Source: Pseudomonadota bacterium
GTDB lineage: Bacteria > Pseudomonadota > Alphaproteobacteria > Rhizobiales > Rhizobiaceae
Assembly (NCBI GenBank): GCA_023387775.1
Contig: JAEWHN010000384.1
Location: forward strand, 1-57,958
Direction of reading: 5' to 3'
DNA length: 57,958 bases
Shown: in pieces, positions 33,630 through 41,491 of the stretch
How the letters are laid out: each line of letters opens with the position of its first letter
How positions within the stretch are numbered: the stretch's first letter is position 1
The notes under the pieces: model-generated
Told to the model about the DNA's origin: nothing
Seen by the model: the letters and a program-made list of their open reading frames with translations, nothing else
Database searches by the model: none
Position numbers and translations under genes: made by a program

Positions 33630-34028
33630 TCAGGAGGGGGTCGGCGCCAGCAGGCGGGTGATCCGCCGCGCCTCGGCACTGGTCAGGCGCAGGGCTGTGC
33701 GCCCGATCGATCCGCTGGCGAACTGCCGCTCCAACGCCTGCTTGACCACATCGTGGTGCCATTTGCAGCAGGGCTGCCAATTGTCCCGGTCCCAGAAGAG
33801 ATCCGCGTCGCCCTTGTGAGGCACCACGTGATCAACAACTGTTGCTGGCTCGACCAATCCGACCGCCTCACAGCCGCAGCAGAGCGGGTGCTCAACCTTG
33901 AACTGGTAGGCCGCCCGGTCCCATGATGCGCTGTAGCCTCGGTCACGAGCCGAGAGGCGTGCCGGTCTTTCAGCGACTTGGCCCCGATCAGCGCCGTGGC
34001 CGGTGCGTAGCGTCCGTGGTTTGCGCAT
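33630..34028 (-). CDS. HNH endonuclease (packaging-associated)
   Basis: 132 aa from ATG 34028; a longer frame from GTG 34172 is possible but overlaps the preceding gene and reads poorly. The zinc-binding/HNH core is seen: CCGCEAVGLVEPATVVDHVV with the first His, then WDRDNWQPCCKWHHDVV, with two CxxC-like pairs (CCGC and QPCC). HNH proteins next to P27-type small terminases are needed for cos cleavage in several phages (HK97-type). That is the likely role here. Confidence 0.85.
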   Translation of the reverse strand: MRKPRTLRTGHGADRGQVAERPARLSARDRGYSASWDRAAYQFKVEHPLCCGCEAVGLVEPATVVDHVVPHKGDADLFWDRDNWQPCCKWHHDVVKQALERQFASGSIGRTALRLTSAEARRITRLLAPTPS

Positions 34029-34150
34029 GATTTTCGAGAATGCTTCGCCATCGCGGCGAACCTGACAGGCTCTTGCCTGCGGTTGACCTGGGCCCGATGG
34101 CGCTGCCTCACCTGGAGTGCGACTCTTTCGGGTCTCCTGAGCCGACTCAG

Positions 34151-34819
34151 CTAGTACGATTTCTCCAGCCACGCAAGATCGAGCTCGATCGGCACCGCGC
34201 GCCCGAAGATCATCACCTCGACGAGCGCGCGCCCCTCGTGCTTGCCCTCGCCTAGTTCCTTAATGACAGCTGGAAACGAAGCGAACGCCCCCTCGTTGAC
34301 GAGCACCTGCTGGCCCTGCCCAAACAACACATCAGCATTCGGGCGTACGTCCTTCAGCGTTGCCAGTTCGGCCTTTAGTTTCAGCATCTTGTCATCGGAA
34401 ATGTAGAAAGGCCGTTCACCAGCGCCCAGCACCGCGATAACGTGTTTCACGGCCCTGAGGCCGGACCACGCCTCGGCCGTGTCACTGATCCTTACGAACA
34501 TATAACCAGGCCAGGCAAGCACCCAAAACGCATCTTTCTTGCTGCCCGAGCGGCCGCCGTGATGTGGCTGCTCCGCCTTTCGAAGCGGCAGCCAGTGCTC
34601 TACGAGTGCTGACGAAAGTGACTTATCCACATCATTTTCGCGGTTGCTGGCCACCTTGATGATCGCCCACTGCTTCCCGACACCGGCCTCCCCGGCCGCT
34701 GCAAGCAGCGCCTGCTGCCGTCTAGTGACGCGCATCTGCCGGTCTGATTCGGCATAGCACCTGTCGAGATTGATCGACTCCGCCTCACTCAGCTGCTTGC
34801 CGTTGATCGCCATGTCCAT
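34151..34819 (-). CDS. NusG/RfaH-like transcription elongation factor (putative late antiterminator)
   Basis: 222 aa. The N-terminal NGN-type domain shows WAIIKVASNRENDVDKSLSS, WPGYMFVRISDTAEAWSGLR and a following AVKHVIAVLGAGERPF. The C-terminal half has a KOW-like strand (VLFGQGQQVLVNEGAFASFP) before EVMIFGRAVPIELDLAWLEK. The start at ATG 34819 (MDMAINGKQ) avoids an unrelated N-terminal extension. The gene lies in the operon just before HNH and the terminases, the position expected of an operon-specific antiterminator. By analogy with RfaH/LoaP it may let RNA polymerase read through the structural genes of this very long operon. Confidence 0.8.
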   Translation of the reverse strand: MDMAINGKQLSEAESINLDRCYAESDRQMRVTRRQQALLAAAGEAGVGKQWAIIKVASNRENDVDKSLSSALVEHWLPLRKAEQPHHGGRSGSKKDAFWVLAWPGYMFVRISDTAEAWSGLRAVKHVIAVLGAGERPFYISDDKMLKLKAELATLKDVRPNADVLFGQGQQVLVNEGAFASFPAVIKELGEGKHEGRALVEVMIFGRAVPIELDLAWLEKSY

Positions 34820-35894
34820 CTTGCCCTCGTACCGCCGCCTCGAATCCTGCCAACCCATCCGGCCCACCAGCCGGGAAGAACACCACCGGCTGGCTGCCGG
34901 GATCTGGTATCCATGGCCAGCCACGGCGCTCGAACTCGGCTCGCCAATCCTCGAACGTCTCTGAGCCGACAGGCACGGCCACCATGCTGGCTTTCAGGCG
35001 CTGCCATCGCTCGCCAAAGCGGAATCCACTGCCGCCGCGGGCCAGGCGATAGATCGCGCCGACGCGGCCGTCATCTTCGCCGAGCAGCACCGTGCCCACC
35101 ACGAAAGCGCTCCACACCGGCCCGAACGGCGGCGCATAGTCTGTCGACGCTGGTTGCTCCGCCCTGGGCGGCGGGAGCTTTTCCCACATCCTCTTCCGCC
35201 AGTAGCTCGAATAGGCCTTGAACGTGGTCCGTCCGGCCTTTTTCACGCTGGCGATGTAATCGGCCTGCCGATCGAGCCCAGCCTGTCGCTCCTCAGGGCT
35301 GCAGGACAGGAAGGCGCTCCATGCCAGCGCATCATCATCCGCCACGAATGTCGGCCACTGGGCATAGGCCCGCTTGAACGCGCGCTTCAGGGCTTTCTGG
35401 CTTTCATCCGTTCCATCTTCGCCCGCGCTTTCTTTCTCGTTCTGATGGGCCGTTCTGAGAGGGTCGTTCTTAGGTGCCGGTCCAGGACCGGCAGGGGGTG
35501 CCGCCTCTGGACCGGCAGGGGGTGCCGATATATCGGCAGGGGTGCCGGCCTGCCGGCAGGGGTCCGCGACCTCGGAATCCGCATCTTTCACGGCCGCAGG
35601 ATCGGGGTGGCGAAGGTCGAGAATGACACGGTAGACGTGCGGACTGTCGCGGCCGCTTTCTTCCTCCTGCACGTGGCGCTCGATGTAACCAGCCTTCACC
35701 AGCCGCTCGATCGCATCGAACACGGTGGAGCGCGCGCAACCCATTTCGTCGGCCATCTTGACCTGGCTCTTGCGGCACCAGCCTAGATCATCGGTATGGC
35801 GGCCGAGGACGCACAGCACCTGCAGGTCGCGCGGCTTCAGCGCCGGGTCTGTGGCCGCACGGGCCGGAATGATTGAAAGTCGTGGACCGCTCAT
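34785..35894 (-). CDS. Helix-turn-helix (DnaD-/replication-type) protein
   Basis: 369 aa. An N-terminal winged helix near residues 20-90 contains KPRDLQVLCVLGRHTDDLGW and SQVKMADEMGCARSTVFDAI, followed by a Pro/Ala-rich linker with a repeated GTPADISAPPAGP-type stretch. The C-terminal domain (about 180-350) is helical, with TFKAYSSYWRKRMWEKLPPP. This is the architecture of rhizobial phage replication initiation or organisation proteins, where the wHTH binds the origin. The ATG at 35894 forms an ATGA overlap with the preceding gene, and its 3' end overlaps the NusG-like gene. Confidence 0.72.
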   Translation of the reverse strand: MSGPRLSIIPARAATDPALKPRDLQVLCVLGRHTDDLGWCRKSQVKMADEMGCARSTVFDAIERLVKAGYIERHVQEEESGRDSPHVYRVILDLRHPDPAAVKDADSEVADPCRQAGTPADISAPPAGPEAAPPAGPGPAPKNDPLRTAHQNEKESAGEDGTDESQKALKRAFKRAYAQWPTFVADDDALAWSAFLSCSPEERQAGLDRQADYIASVKKAGRTTFKAYSSYWRKRMWEKLPPPRAEQPASTDYAPPFGPVWSAFVVGTVLLGEDDGRVGAIYRLARGGSGFRFGERWQRLKASMVAVPVGSETFEDWRAEFERRGWPWIPDPGSQPVVFFPAGGPDGLAGFEAAVRGQDGHGDQRQAAE

Positions 35895-36448
35895 CTCCCT
35901 GCCCTCTTCCATGCGTCGAAGGCGGCGCGCAGGTCCTTCCAGCGCGCGGTTGCCTTGCCGCCGTCGTTGAATTCCCGGCGCGATGTCACGCCGCACAGCG
36001 AGCGCACCTTTTGCGCCACGCGCTCATCGGTCAGCGGGCGTTCCAGCCCGTGACACTGTTCCAGGAACACGCGAAACGCGGCCTCCTGGCATTTCATGGC
36101 GGCCTCGGCCGCGAAGTCCTTGCCGCCTTCGCCGCCCGGCTGTGCGGCCGCCTGCGCCTGCCGTGCAGCCTCCGCCCTGGCACGGCGCGCCGCGGCAATG
36201 GCGCGGTCGACGAGGCCGAGCAGAAACCGCACATGCTCAGGCGCTGCGGTGGTGAACTCGATTTCATCCAGCGTGGCGCCAGCATGGAAGCGCGCCACCG
36301 GCAGCAGCTCGCCCTGCGGCCCGCGCGCCTCGACGAAAGCTCCGTCGCCGTCCTCGGCCCGCAGCCACTCGCCGGGCGCGATCGCCGCGAGCTGCCGCCG
36401 AATCCGGCCGAGCCGGAGCGCTTCCTCTTGCCTGGCAGCGCTCGTCAT
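35891..36448 (-). CDS. Hypothetical early phage protein
   Basis: 185 aa, not recognised. The N-terminal segment (LRLGRIRRQLAAIAPGEWLR) is helical and basic. A middle Ala-rich helix (DRAIAAARRARAEAARQAQA) leads to a C-terminal region with two Cys and basic residues (CGVTSRREFNDGGKATARWK). ATGA overlaps with both neighbours show that it is part of the replication/methylase block; a helper of the downstream HTH protein is possible. Confidence 0.6.
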   Translation of the reverse strand: MTSAARQEEALRLGRIRRQLAAIAPGEWLRAEDGDGAFVEARGPQGELLPVARFHAGATLDEIEFTTAAPEHVRFLLGLVDRAIAAARRARAEAARQAQAAAQPGGEGGKDFAAEAAMKCQEAAFRVFLEQCHGLERPLTDERVAQKVRSLCGVTSRREFNDGGKATARWKDLRAAFDAWKRAGR

Positions 36449-38466
36449 TCCGCTGCCTCCCGATAGGCGGTCAGGTGCCCGCAGTTCGCCGCCGCCAGCG
36501 CGGCCGCCAGCGGCGGCGACACGCTGTTGCCGCAGCAGGCGATCTGATCCGACTTCGGCAGCGGCTTGCCGTTGAAGTCGAGGTCGATGATGTAATCCGG
36601 AGGGAAGCCCTGCGCCGAAAACAACTCGCGCGGCGTCAGCATGCGCATGCCGATGTCGACGACGGTGAAGGTCTCGCCGTCGATCTCGACGGTGACGAAC
36701 TCGCGCTCGTCCCAGAAGCCATGTTCGCGCATGAGGCCGGCGACCTGGCGCGCACGCGCGATCTGCGCGGCGGTCAGTTCTTCCGGCTGCAACTCGCCCT
36801 CGACATAGCCAAAGCGAGCCTTGGCGGTCGCCGTGTGCAGCGGCTCATCAAGGCCACTTTCCTGCTCGACGCCGTAGTATTTGCTGATGAACGGCGCCAC
36901 GACCGAGAGCCCGGCGCCGCCGGCGGTGATGGTGTGGGTGGGCTCGTCGGCCCCGTTGAACGGCTTGCCAGCGTTGCGCATCGTCATCAGGTGCGGCGCG
37001 ACCAGCATGGACTTGTTGACCCCGGCCGTCGCCGTATGCGTCGGCTCATCCATGCCGTGGCCGGTCGAGGTGCCGAACTGGCGCGAGACGAAGGCCGAAA
37101 CGACAGCCTGCTGCGGCTGGGCCGTGATCGTCGAGATCGGCTCTTCCAGCGATCTCCCCGGATTGACCCCGCCGTCGCGCCGGCTGTCATTGTTGTGCTG
37201 CGCAAGGAAGGCCGTCGCCACGCACACGTCGGCCTTGGCGGTGATGGTCGCGGCGGGTTCATCGCCAGCGCGCGGCCGGCTCTGCCCTGCCCTTCCGCCG
37301 CAGCCCACCAGCGTCGGCACCGCAAGCGCGTGCTTCACGCCACCAGCCACGACGGTGCCGAGCGGCGCCGCGATGTCCAGCGCACGCGGCGCCTGCCCAT
37401 CCCGCTCGCCATAGCCGGTCTGGATCAGCGTCGGCGCGATGAGCGCGTTCTGATCCTTCGCGCTGGCGGTGATGGTGTGCGCCGGATCTTCGACGCTGCG
37501 CACACTGCCGCCCTGCTGGGCATAGGTCAGCACCGGCGCGACGACCGCGTGGGAGATGCCCCCCGCCGTGACGGTGGCGAAAGGTTCGTCAATCGGGTCT
37601 TCGCGCCTGCCGCCGCTGTAGCCATGGGCAACACTGACCGTGAACGGCTTCTTCGCATCGAGCACATAGCGCTTCATGCCGCGCGCCACGCGGCTCATGG
37701 TGGCGCTGGCCAGCGGCCGCACGGCGCGCAGGCCGTGCTTTTCCATGATCTGCTCGGAGCTGTCGAAGATCGACGGGCACGGCAGCGACCAGTCGATGAT
37801 CTCGGCCGCGGTGCGCCAGGGCTTCTTCCTGCCGGCGATCACGTCCGGATCGTCGGGCCTGCCATGCGTCGGCTCCGGCCAGACGATCTTCTGGCCGTCG
37901 CAGCGCGCGATCAGGAACAGCCGCTTGCGGATGGTCGGCGCGCCATAGTCGCAGGCGCGCAGCTCGCGCCAGTCGACCTTGTAGCCGCATCTGCGCAGCT
38001 CGCGCCGCCACTTGTCGAAGGTCTTGCCGCGGCTGTCCGGACACGGCATCAGCCCGCGCTCTGTCTCGACCAGCGGGCCCCAGTCGCGGAACTCCTCGAC
38101 GTTCTCGAGCAGGATGACGTCTGGCCGCACGCGCTGCGCCCACAGCACCACCACCCAGGCGAGATCGCGGATGTTGCGCTCGACCGGCTTGCCGCCCTTG
38201 GCCTTGGAAAAGTGCTTGCAGTCCGGCGAGAACCAGGCAAGCCCGACGTGCCGGCCCTTCACGTAGTCGAGCGGGTCGACCTGCCAGACGTTTTCCGACA
38301 GGTGCAGCGTGTCGGGGTGGTTGGCCTGGTGCAGCGCCAGCGCTGCCGGGTTGTGGTTGATGGCGATGTCGGGCGAACGCCCGAGCGCCATTTCGATGCC
38401 GGTCGAGGCGCCGCCGCCGCCGGCAAAGCTGTCGCAGATCAAGGGTGGATGATCGGCAGAAAACAT
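36445..38466 (-). CDS. DNA cytosine-C5 methyltransferase with an array of repeats in the recognition region
   Basis: 673 aa, much longer than a typical Dcm (about 400-450 aa). Catalytic landmarks: CDSFAGGGGASTGIEMAL (SAM-binding motif I), WFSPDCKHFSKAKGGKP with nucleophile Cys83, LLENVEEFRDW (motif VI Glu121) and RKRLFLIARCDG (motif VIII). At the end are the last motifs, GFPPDYIIDLDFNGKPLPKS and QIACCGNSVSPPLAAALAAA. Between about 290 and 555 lie eight imperfect repeats of a 30-35-residue unit with consensus DEPxxTxTAGxxxxxVVAP. Family: the region between motifs VIII and IX is the target-recognition region. An anti-restriction role is likely. No cognate endonuclease is visible. Confidence 0.92.
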   Translation of the reverse strand: MFSADHPPLICDSFAGGGGASTGIEMALGRSPDIAINHNPAALALHQANHPDTLHLSENVWQVDPLDYVKGRHVGLAWFSPDCKHFSKAKGGKPVERNIRDLAWVVVLWAQRVRPDVILLENVEEFRDWGPLVETERGLMPCPDSRGKTFDKWRRELRRCGYKVDWRELRACDYGAPTIRKRLFLIARCDGQKIVWPEPTHGRPDDPDVIAGRKKPWRTAAEIIDWSLPCPSIFDSSEQIMEKHGLRAVRPLASATMSRVARGMKRYVLDAKKPFTVSVAHGYSGGRREDPIDEPFATVTAGGISHAVVAPVLTYAQQGGSVRSVEDPAHTITASAKDQNALIAPTLIQTGYGERDGQAPRALDIAAPLGTVVAGGVKHALAVPTLVGCGGRAGQSRPRAGDEPAATITAKADVCVATAFLAQHNNDSRRDGGVNPGRSLEEPISTITAQPQQAVVSAFVSRQFGTSTGHGMDEPTHTATAGVNKSMLVAPHLMTMRNAGKPFNGADEPTHTITAGGAGLSVVAPFISKYYGVEQESGLDEPLHTATAKARFGYVEGELQPEELTAAQIARARQVAGLMREHGFWDEREFVTVEIDGETFTVVDIGMRMLTPRELFSAQGFPPDYIIDLDFNGKPLPKSDQIACCGNSVSPPLAAALAAANCGHLTAYREAAE

Positions 38467-38981
38467 TAGCTATTCCCCCTCGCCTTTTTCAGCGCCCGCA
38501 GGATGATGGTGTGGTCGCGCTGGAAGAGCCGGCCGAGCGCCACGGTCGAGAGCTCCGGCCAGGTCGCATGAGCCAGTGCGATTGCCTCGTATCGTGCGAC
38601 GACGAGCAGCCGCGAGCGCCTTTCGCCCAGCAGCTCCTGCAACGTCACCCGGTGACGCCGCGCCGTCTGTTTCTGGATGTCGAGCACGCTCTGCCTGGCG
38701 GTGCTGTTGACGACAGCAATGCGCGCGCCCACCTCCGCCTCGGCGATGATCGTGCGGGCCTGCGCCCTCGCATCGGCCAGGAGCGCCGCAGCGGCCTCGC
38801 GGTCCTTACGCGCCTCGCGCAGCATGGCGCGCAGCTGCTGCGCCAGGTCGCCGCTGCGTGCCACGCGCGGTGCCTTCTCGCCGACAGGCTTTGCCGCCTC
38901 CCGCACACTGCCCCTGTCGCGGCGGTACATTTCGAGGCGCGGCAGCCCCTTGTCGAGCAGGCGGAGGGCCGGTTCGCTCAT
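38466..38981 (-). CDS. DnaA domain-IV-like protein without AAA+ ATPase
   Basis: 171 aa. The N-terminal 110 residues are charged helical sequence (QLRAMLREARKDREAAAALL). Residues about 115-168 match DnaA domain IV: VTLQELLGERRSRLLVVARY, AIALAHATWPELSTVALG and GRLFQRDHTIILRALKK, where RDHTIILRA corresponds to the DnaA-box-reading RDHTTV motif. The ATPase domain is absent. It could bind DnaA boxes on the host or phage genome and compete with host DnaA, or serve as a phage origin-binding protein. The TAATG overlap couples it to the methyltransferase gene. Confidence 0.85.
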   Translation of the reverse strand: MSEPALRLLDKGLPRLEMYRRDRGSVREAAKPVGEKAPRVARSGDLAQQLRAMLREARKDREAAAALLADARAQARTIIAEAEVGARIAVVNSTARQSVLDIQKQTARRHRVTLQELLGERRSRLLVVARYEAIALAHATWPELSTVALGRLFQRDHTIILRALKKARGNS

Positions 38982-39226
38982 GGCTCTACCCCGAGCCCCC
39001 GAAGCTCGGCTTCCAGCTCGCCAAGCTTGTTCGACAGGCTGCGTCGCACATCATCGCGAATCTGGCCGGCATAGGCCTGCGACAGCACGATCTCGCTCTT
39101 CTGGCTGACCTCGCCGAGTATCAGGTGAAGTTCCTCGCCCGCGTCGAGCCGCGCCGCCAGCCGGCGCCGGCAGGCAATCTGTTCGGCAAGCGCCTGCGCC
39201 CGCCCGAGTTCCGCCGCCCTGATCAT
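38978..39226 (-). CDS. Small helical phage protein
   Basis: 82 aa, from ATG 39226 (ATGA overlap with the gene before). Almost wholly helical and charged: AQALAEQIACRRRLAARLDA and SQKSEIVLSQAYAGQIRDDV. No family is recognised. ATGA overlaps at both ends show tight coupling between the cupin-like and DnaA-like genes. An adaptor or nuclease-inhibitor-like role is possible but unsupported. Confidence 0.6.
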   Translation of the reverse strand: MIRAAELGRAQALAEQIACRRRLAARLDAGEELHLILGEVSQKSEIVLSQAYAGQIRDDVRRSLSNKLGELEAELRGLGVEP

Positions 39227-39711
39227 GGCTGGCCCTCGCCGCAGCCGCGGCCGATCTCGCCGGGGTTGTCGGGCTTGGTGAATTCGCGCCAGTGCACCCA
39301 GCCGCGCGGGCAGTGAAAGCCCCATGAGCGGATGATCGGCCCGGTCAGGAACAGCGTCCAGCAGGGCCCGTCGACCAGTTCGATACGGTGGGCGGCCTTC
39401 GCCCCGCGGAACTTCATTTCCCCGGCGCGGCGCTCGGTGCGCAAATTCACCCCGCCGGCGCTGATGGTGTGCTCGACATAGCGGCCGGAAAGCAGCACCG
39501 AGAGGTTCCACCAGGGATGATCGTGCAGCGCCCTGTCGTCGTCCGAGCGGCAGAAGTGGTGAAGATAGACGTTGAAGACGCGGTTGCGCGGAATGAGCCA
39601 CCAGCGCCGCAGATAGGGCTCCTCAGGCGAACCGATGATCACGTCCGGCGGACGCCGGTCGGCCTGGGCAATAAGAAGCGGCGCAAGCACCCTGACAAGC
39701 CTTCGCATCAT
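39223..39711 (-). CDS. Cupin-fold phage protein
   Basis: 162 aa. It shows a cupin-like motif 1 (RALHDHPWWNLSVLLSGRYV, with two His and a Glu-type partner) and a motif 2 (GPIIRSWGFHCPRGWVHW). Cupins bind a metal with these His residues, so this may be a small oxygenase or sugar-binding protein. I recognise the general type from rhizobial phage genomes but no assigned activity. ATGA overlaps on both sides. Confidence 0.7.
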   Translation of the reverse strand: MMRRLVRVLAPLLIAQADRRPPDVIIGSPEEPYLRRWWLIPRNRVFNVYLHHFCRSDDDRALHDHPWWNLSVLLSGRYVEHTISAGGVNLRTERRAGEMKFRGAKAAHRIELVDGPCWTLFLTGPIIRSWGFHCPRGWVHWREFTKPDNPGEIGRGCGEGQP

Positions 39712-40004
39712 GATAACGACCCCGTTTCACATTTGTCGGCTGCTGTAACAGCCTGTTCCAAAATGCTTTTCATGGTCACGCGGCGGCGGCGGCCCTCGCC
39801 CAGAAAGTCGAACGGATCGAGCCCGGCGAAGCGGCAGATGGTCAGCACACTGTCGACGGAGAGCGTGCCGCCGTTGATGGCGCGCGAGAGCATGGCCTTG
39901 TTGGTCTCGGGCCATTTGTCGGCCGCCTTGCCCAGCGAATAGCCGAGATCCCGCAGGCGCTCGGCCAGCGCGGAACCGAAGGCGGGAAAGTCAAACCGCG
40001 CCAT
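39708..40004 (-). CDS. Cro/XRE-like helix-turn-helix protein
   Basis: 98 aa. A helix-turn-helix fits LGKAADKWPETNKAMLSRAI, followed by TLSVDSVLTICRFAGLDP (the Cro-like dimer part) and a basic C-terminus. It may regulate early genes or be a partner of the methylases. It is separate from the main repressor/Cro-like pair at 44980-45700. Confidence 0.7.
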   Translation of the reverse strand: MARFDFPAFGSALAERLRDLGYSLGKAADKWPETNKAMLSRAINGGTLSVDSVLTICRFAGLDPFDFLGEGRRRRVTMKSILEQAVTAADKCETGSLS

Positions 40005-40287
40005 GCTGCCCCCCGTCGTCTGTCAGAACCACGCCGAAATCGGACGGAAAGTGACCCAGCACCGCCCACAGCGCGGCGCGTGGCGCGGCGCGGTTCAGTC
40101 GTCCCATCCAGGCGAGGTCGATTTCGGAGTTGGTCAGCTTTGCGAGGCGCCGCCATTCCCTCTTGAGCCGCTTTACGGTCGCCTGCATGCCGCTGCGCGC
40201 CGGCCGCTCTGCATGGGCGTGTGCGGCCCGCGCCCGCAGGAAGAAGGCTAGCATGGCCGGCGAATATTCGGTGCGCAGCCTGGTCAT
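39991..40287 (-). CDS. Hypothetical basic protein
   Basis: 98 aa, Arg-rich and helical (TEYSPAMLAFFLRARAAHAH; MQATVKRLKREWRRLAKLTN). The C-terminal half contains GRLNRAAPRAALWAVLGHFP. It overlaps the Cro-like gene by 14 bp and the adenine methylase by 4 bp, consistent with one operon. Not recognised. Confidence 0.6.
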   Translation of the reverse strand: MTRLRTEYSPAMLAFFLRARAAHAHAERPARSGMQATVKRLKREWRRLAKLTNSEIDLAWMGRLNRAAPRAALWAVLGHFPSDFGVVLTDDGGQHGAV

Positions 40288-41138
40288 GCCGGCACCTCAA
40301 ACAAGGGTGTTCCATGTCCGCCAGCAACGGCCTTTCGCTCGGTGTCGAGCGCTGCAGCACAGGCAGGATTTATCCAAAGCACCTCTGTGCGTTCGCGCGC
40401 ACCATCGGCAAAAGCTTTGACGCTCACACGGCGCCAATCGCCAAGCGCGTCGTCGTAGAGGCGCGACGGATACCCGGCTAAGACCACCATTCCCTTTAGC
40501 TCGCGCAGGAGCGTCAGAAGGGCGGCGTGGCCATCCCGGGTTAGTTCATGATTGTAGTGGGCAGCGTGCCTTGTCTGCGGCAGGTAAGGCGGGTCGACGA
40601 AGAAAAGAGCATCCACTCTATCATGGCGGCGCATCAGAACTGATGCGTCCGTGTGCTCAATGAGCACCCTGGAAAAGCGATCGGCAATAAGACTGATTTG
40701 TTCTGGAAGCCCGCGCAGGCTTCCGAGACGGCCGACGTAGCCATCTGGATTGACGCGAGAGTCGAAACCAGACCGACGAAGCGCGCCCTTGCTCGATTGC
40801 CCCATGAAGGAGCGCCCAATCAGACGCCGCGCAGCCTCCACTGGATCTGACGTTGGCTCGTAAAGCGTTCGATATTCTGCGCGTGCAAACGGGGTGAGCG
40901 CGAGAGCTTCGGCCAAATCCCGGGGCCGCTCCCTTAAGACTCGAAACAAGCCCACAACCGCGTCATCCAAATCGTTCCAGATCTCCGATATTGCCGGTTG
41001 CTTGCGCAGCAGAACGGACGCCGCACCGCCGAACGGTTCGACGTAGACCGTGTGCGGTGGAAAGTGAGCGATCACCCATGGGGCGAGCCGCCATTTGCCG
41101 CCATGCCAGCGGAGGATTGGGCGAGATGGCGCCGTCAT
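40284..41138 (-). CDS. DNA adenine-N6 methyltransferase, D12 class (Dam-like)
   Basis: 284 aa. D12-class landmarks: RWHGGKWRLAPWVIAHFPPH (SAM-binding motif I region), YVEPFGGAASVLLRK, and the catalytic DPPY in ALFFVDPPYLPQTRHAAHYN. The class transfers a methyl group to adenine N6, often in GATC. The target here is unknown. It lies two genes from another adenine methylase; the two probably protect phage DNA and could alter host methylation-dependent regulation. ATGA overlaps at both ends. Confidence 0.93.
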   Translation of the reverse strand: MTAPSRPILRWHGGKWRLAPWVIAHFPPHTVYVEPFGGAASVLLRKQPAISEIWNDLDDAVVGLFRVLRERPRDLAEALALTPFARAEYRTLYEPTSDPVEAARRLIGRSFMGQSSKGALRRSGFDSRVNPDGYVGRLGSLRGLPEQISLIADRFSRVLIEHTDASVLMRRHDRVDALFFVDPPYLPQTRHAAHYNHELTRDGHAALLTLLRELKGMVVLAGYPSRLYDDALGDWRRVSVKAFADGARERTEVLWINPACAAALDTERKAVAGGHGTPLFEVPA

Positions 41139-41491
41139 GCCGGCACCGCCTTCCTTGCGCGGCTGCGCTTCGGCGTCCGGCCGGCGGCGATGTCACGCCG
41201 CTTCTGATTTTCGCGATGGCTGACCATCTCGAGATGATCGGGATTGACGCAGCGCCTGTTACGGCATTTGTGGTCAATCTGCTTGTTGCCCGGCACAAAG
41301 CCGTACTCGTTCACAAACGCGACCTTATGCACGGCACAGGTGTGATCGTTCAGCTTCATGCGCGGATAGCCGCCACCGCGGCCGCTTCCGCTGTCGGCCA
41401 TGGTCCAAAGCCAGCATGGCGTTTCGTAGCCCGCCATCACAACGTCGACACTGGCCAAGATCCTCGCCCGGATGTCGTCGCGCCTGCTCAT
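41135..41491 (-). CDS. HNH endonuclease (homing-type)
   Basis: 118 aa HNH_3-like protein with a C-terminal nuclease motif: VHKVAFVNEYGFVPGNKQID and HKCRNRRCVNPDHLEMVSH, with the zinc-chelating Cys/His residues and the catalytic His. Such stand-alone HNH proteins can act as homing nucleases or as phage DNA metabolism helpers. Wedged between the two adenine methylases, it could also be a methylation-guarded nuclease, but no functional evidence is visible. Confidence 0.85.
   Translation of the reverse strand: MSRRDDIRARILASVDVVMAGYETPCWLWTMADSGSGRGGGYPRMKLNDHTCAVHKVAFVNEYGFVPGNKQIDHKCRNRRCVNPDHLEMVSHRENQKRRDIAAGRTPKRSRARKAVPA

Noticed and set aside
36475..38469. 664-codon open frame on the + strand
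   Set aside because: Antisense shadow of the C5 methyltransferase, created by codon bias at high GC.
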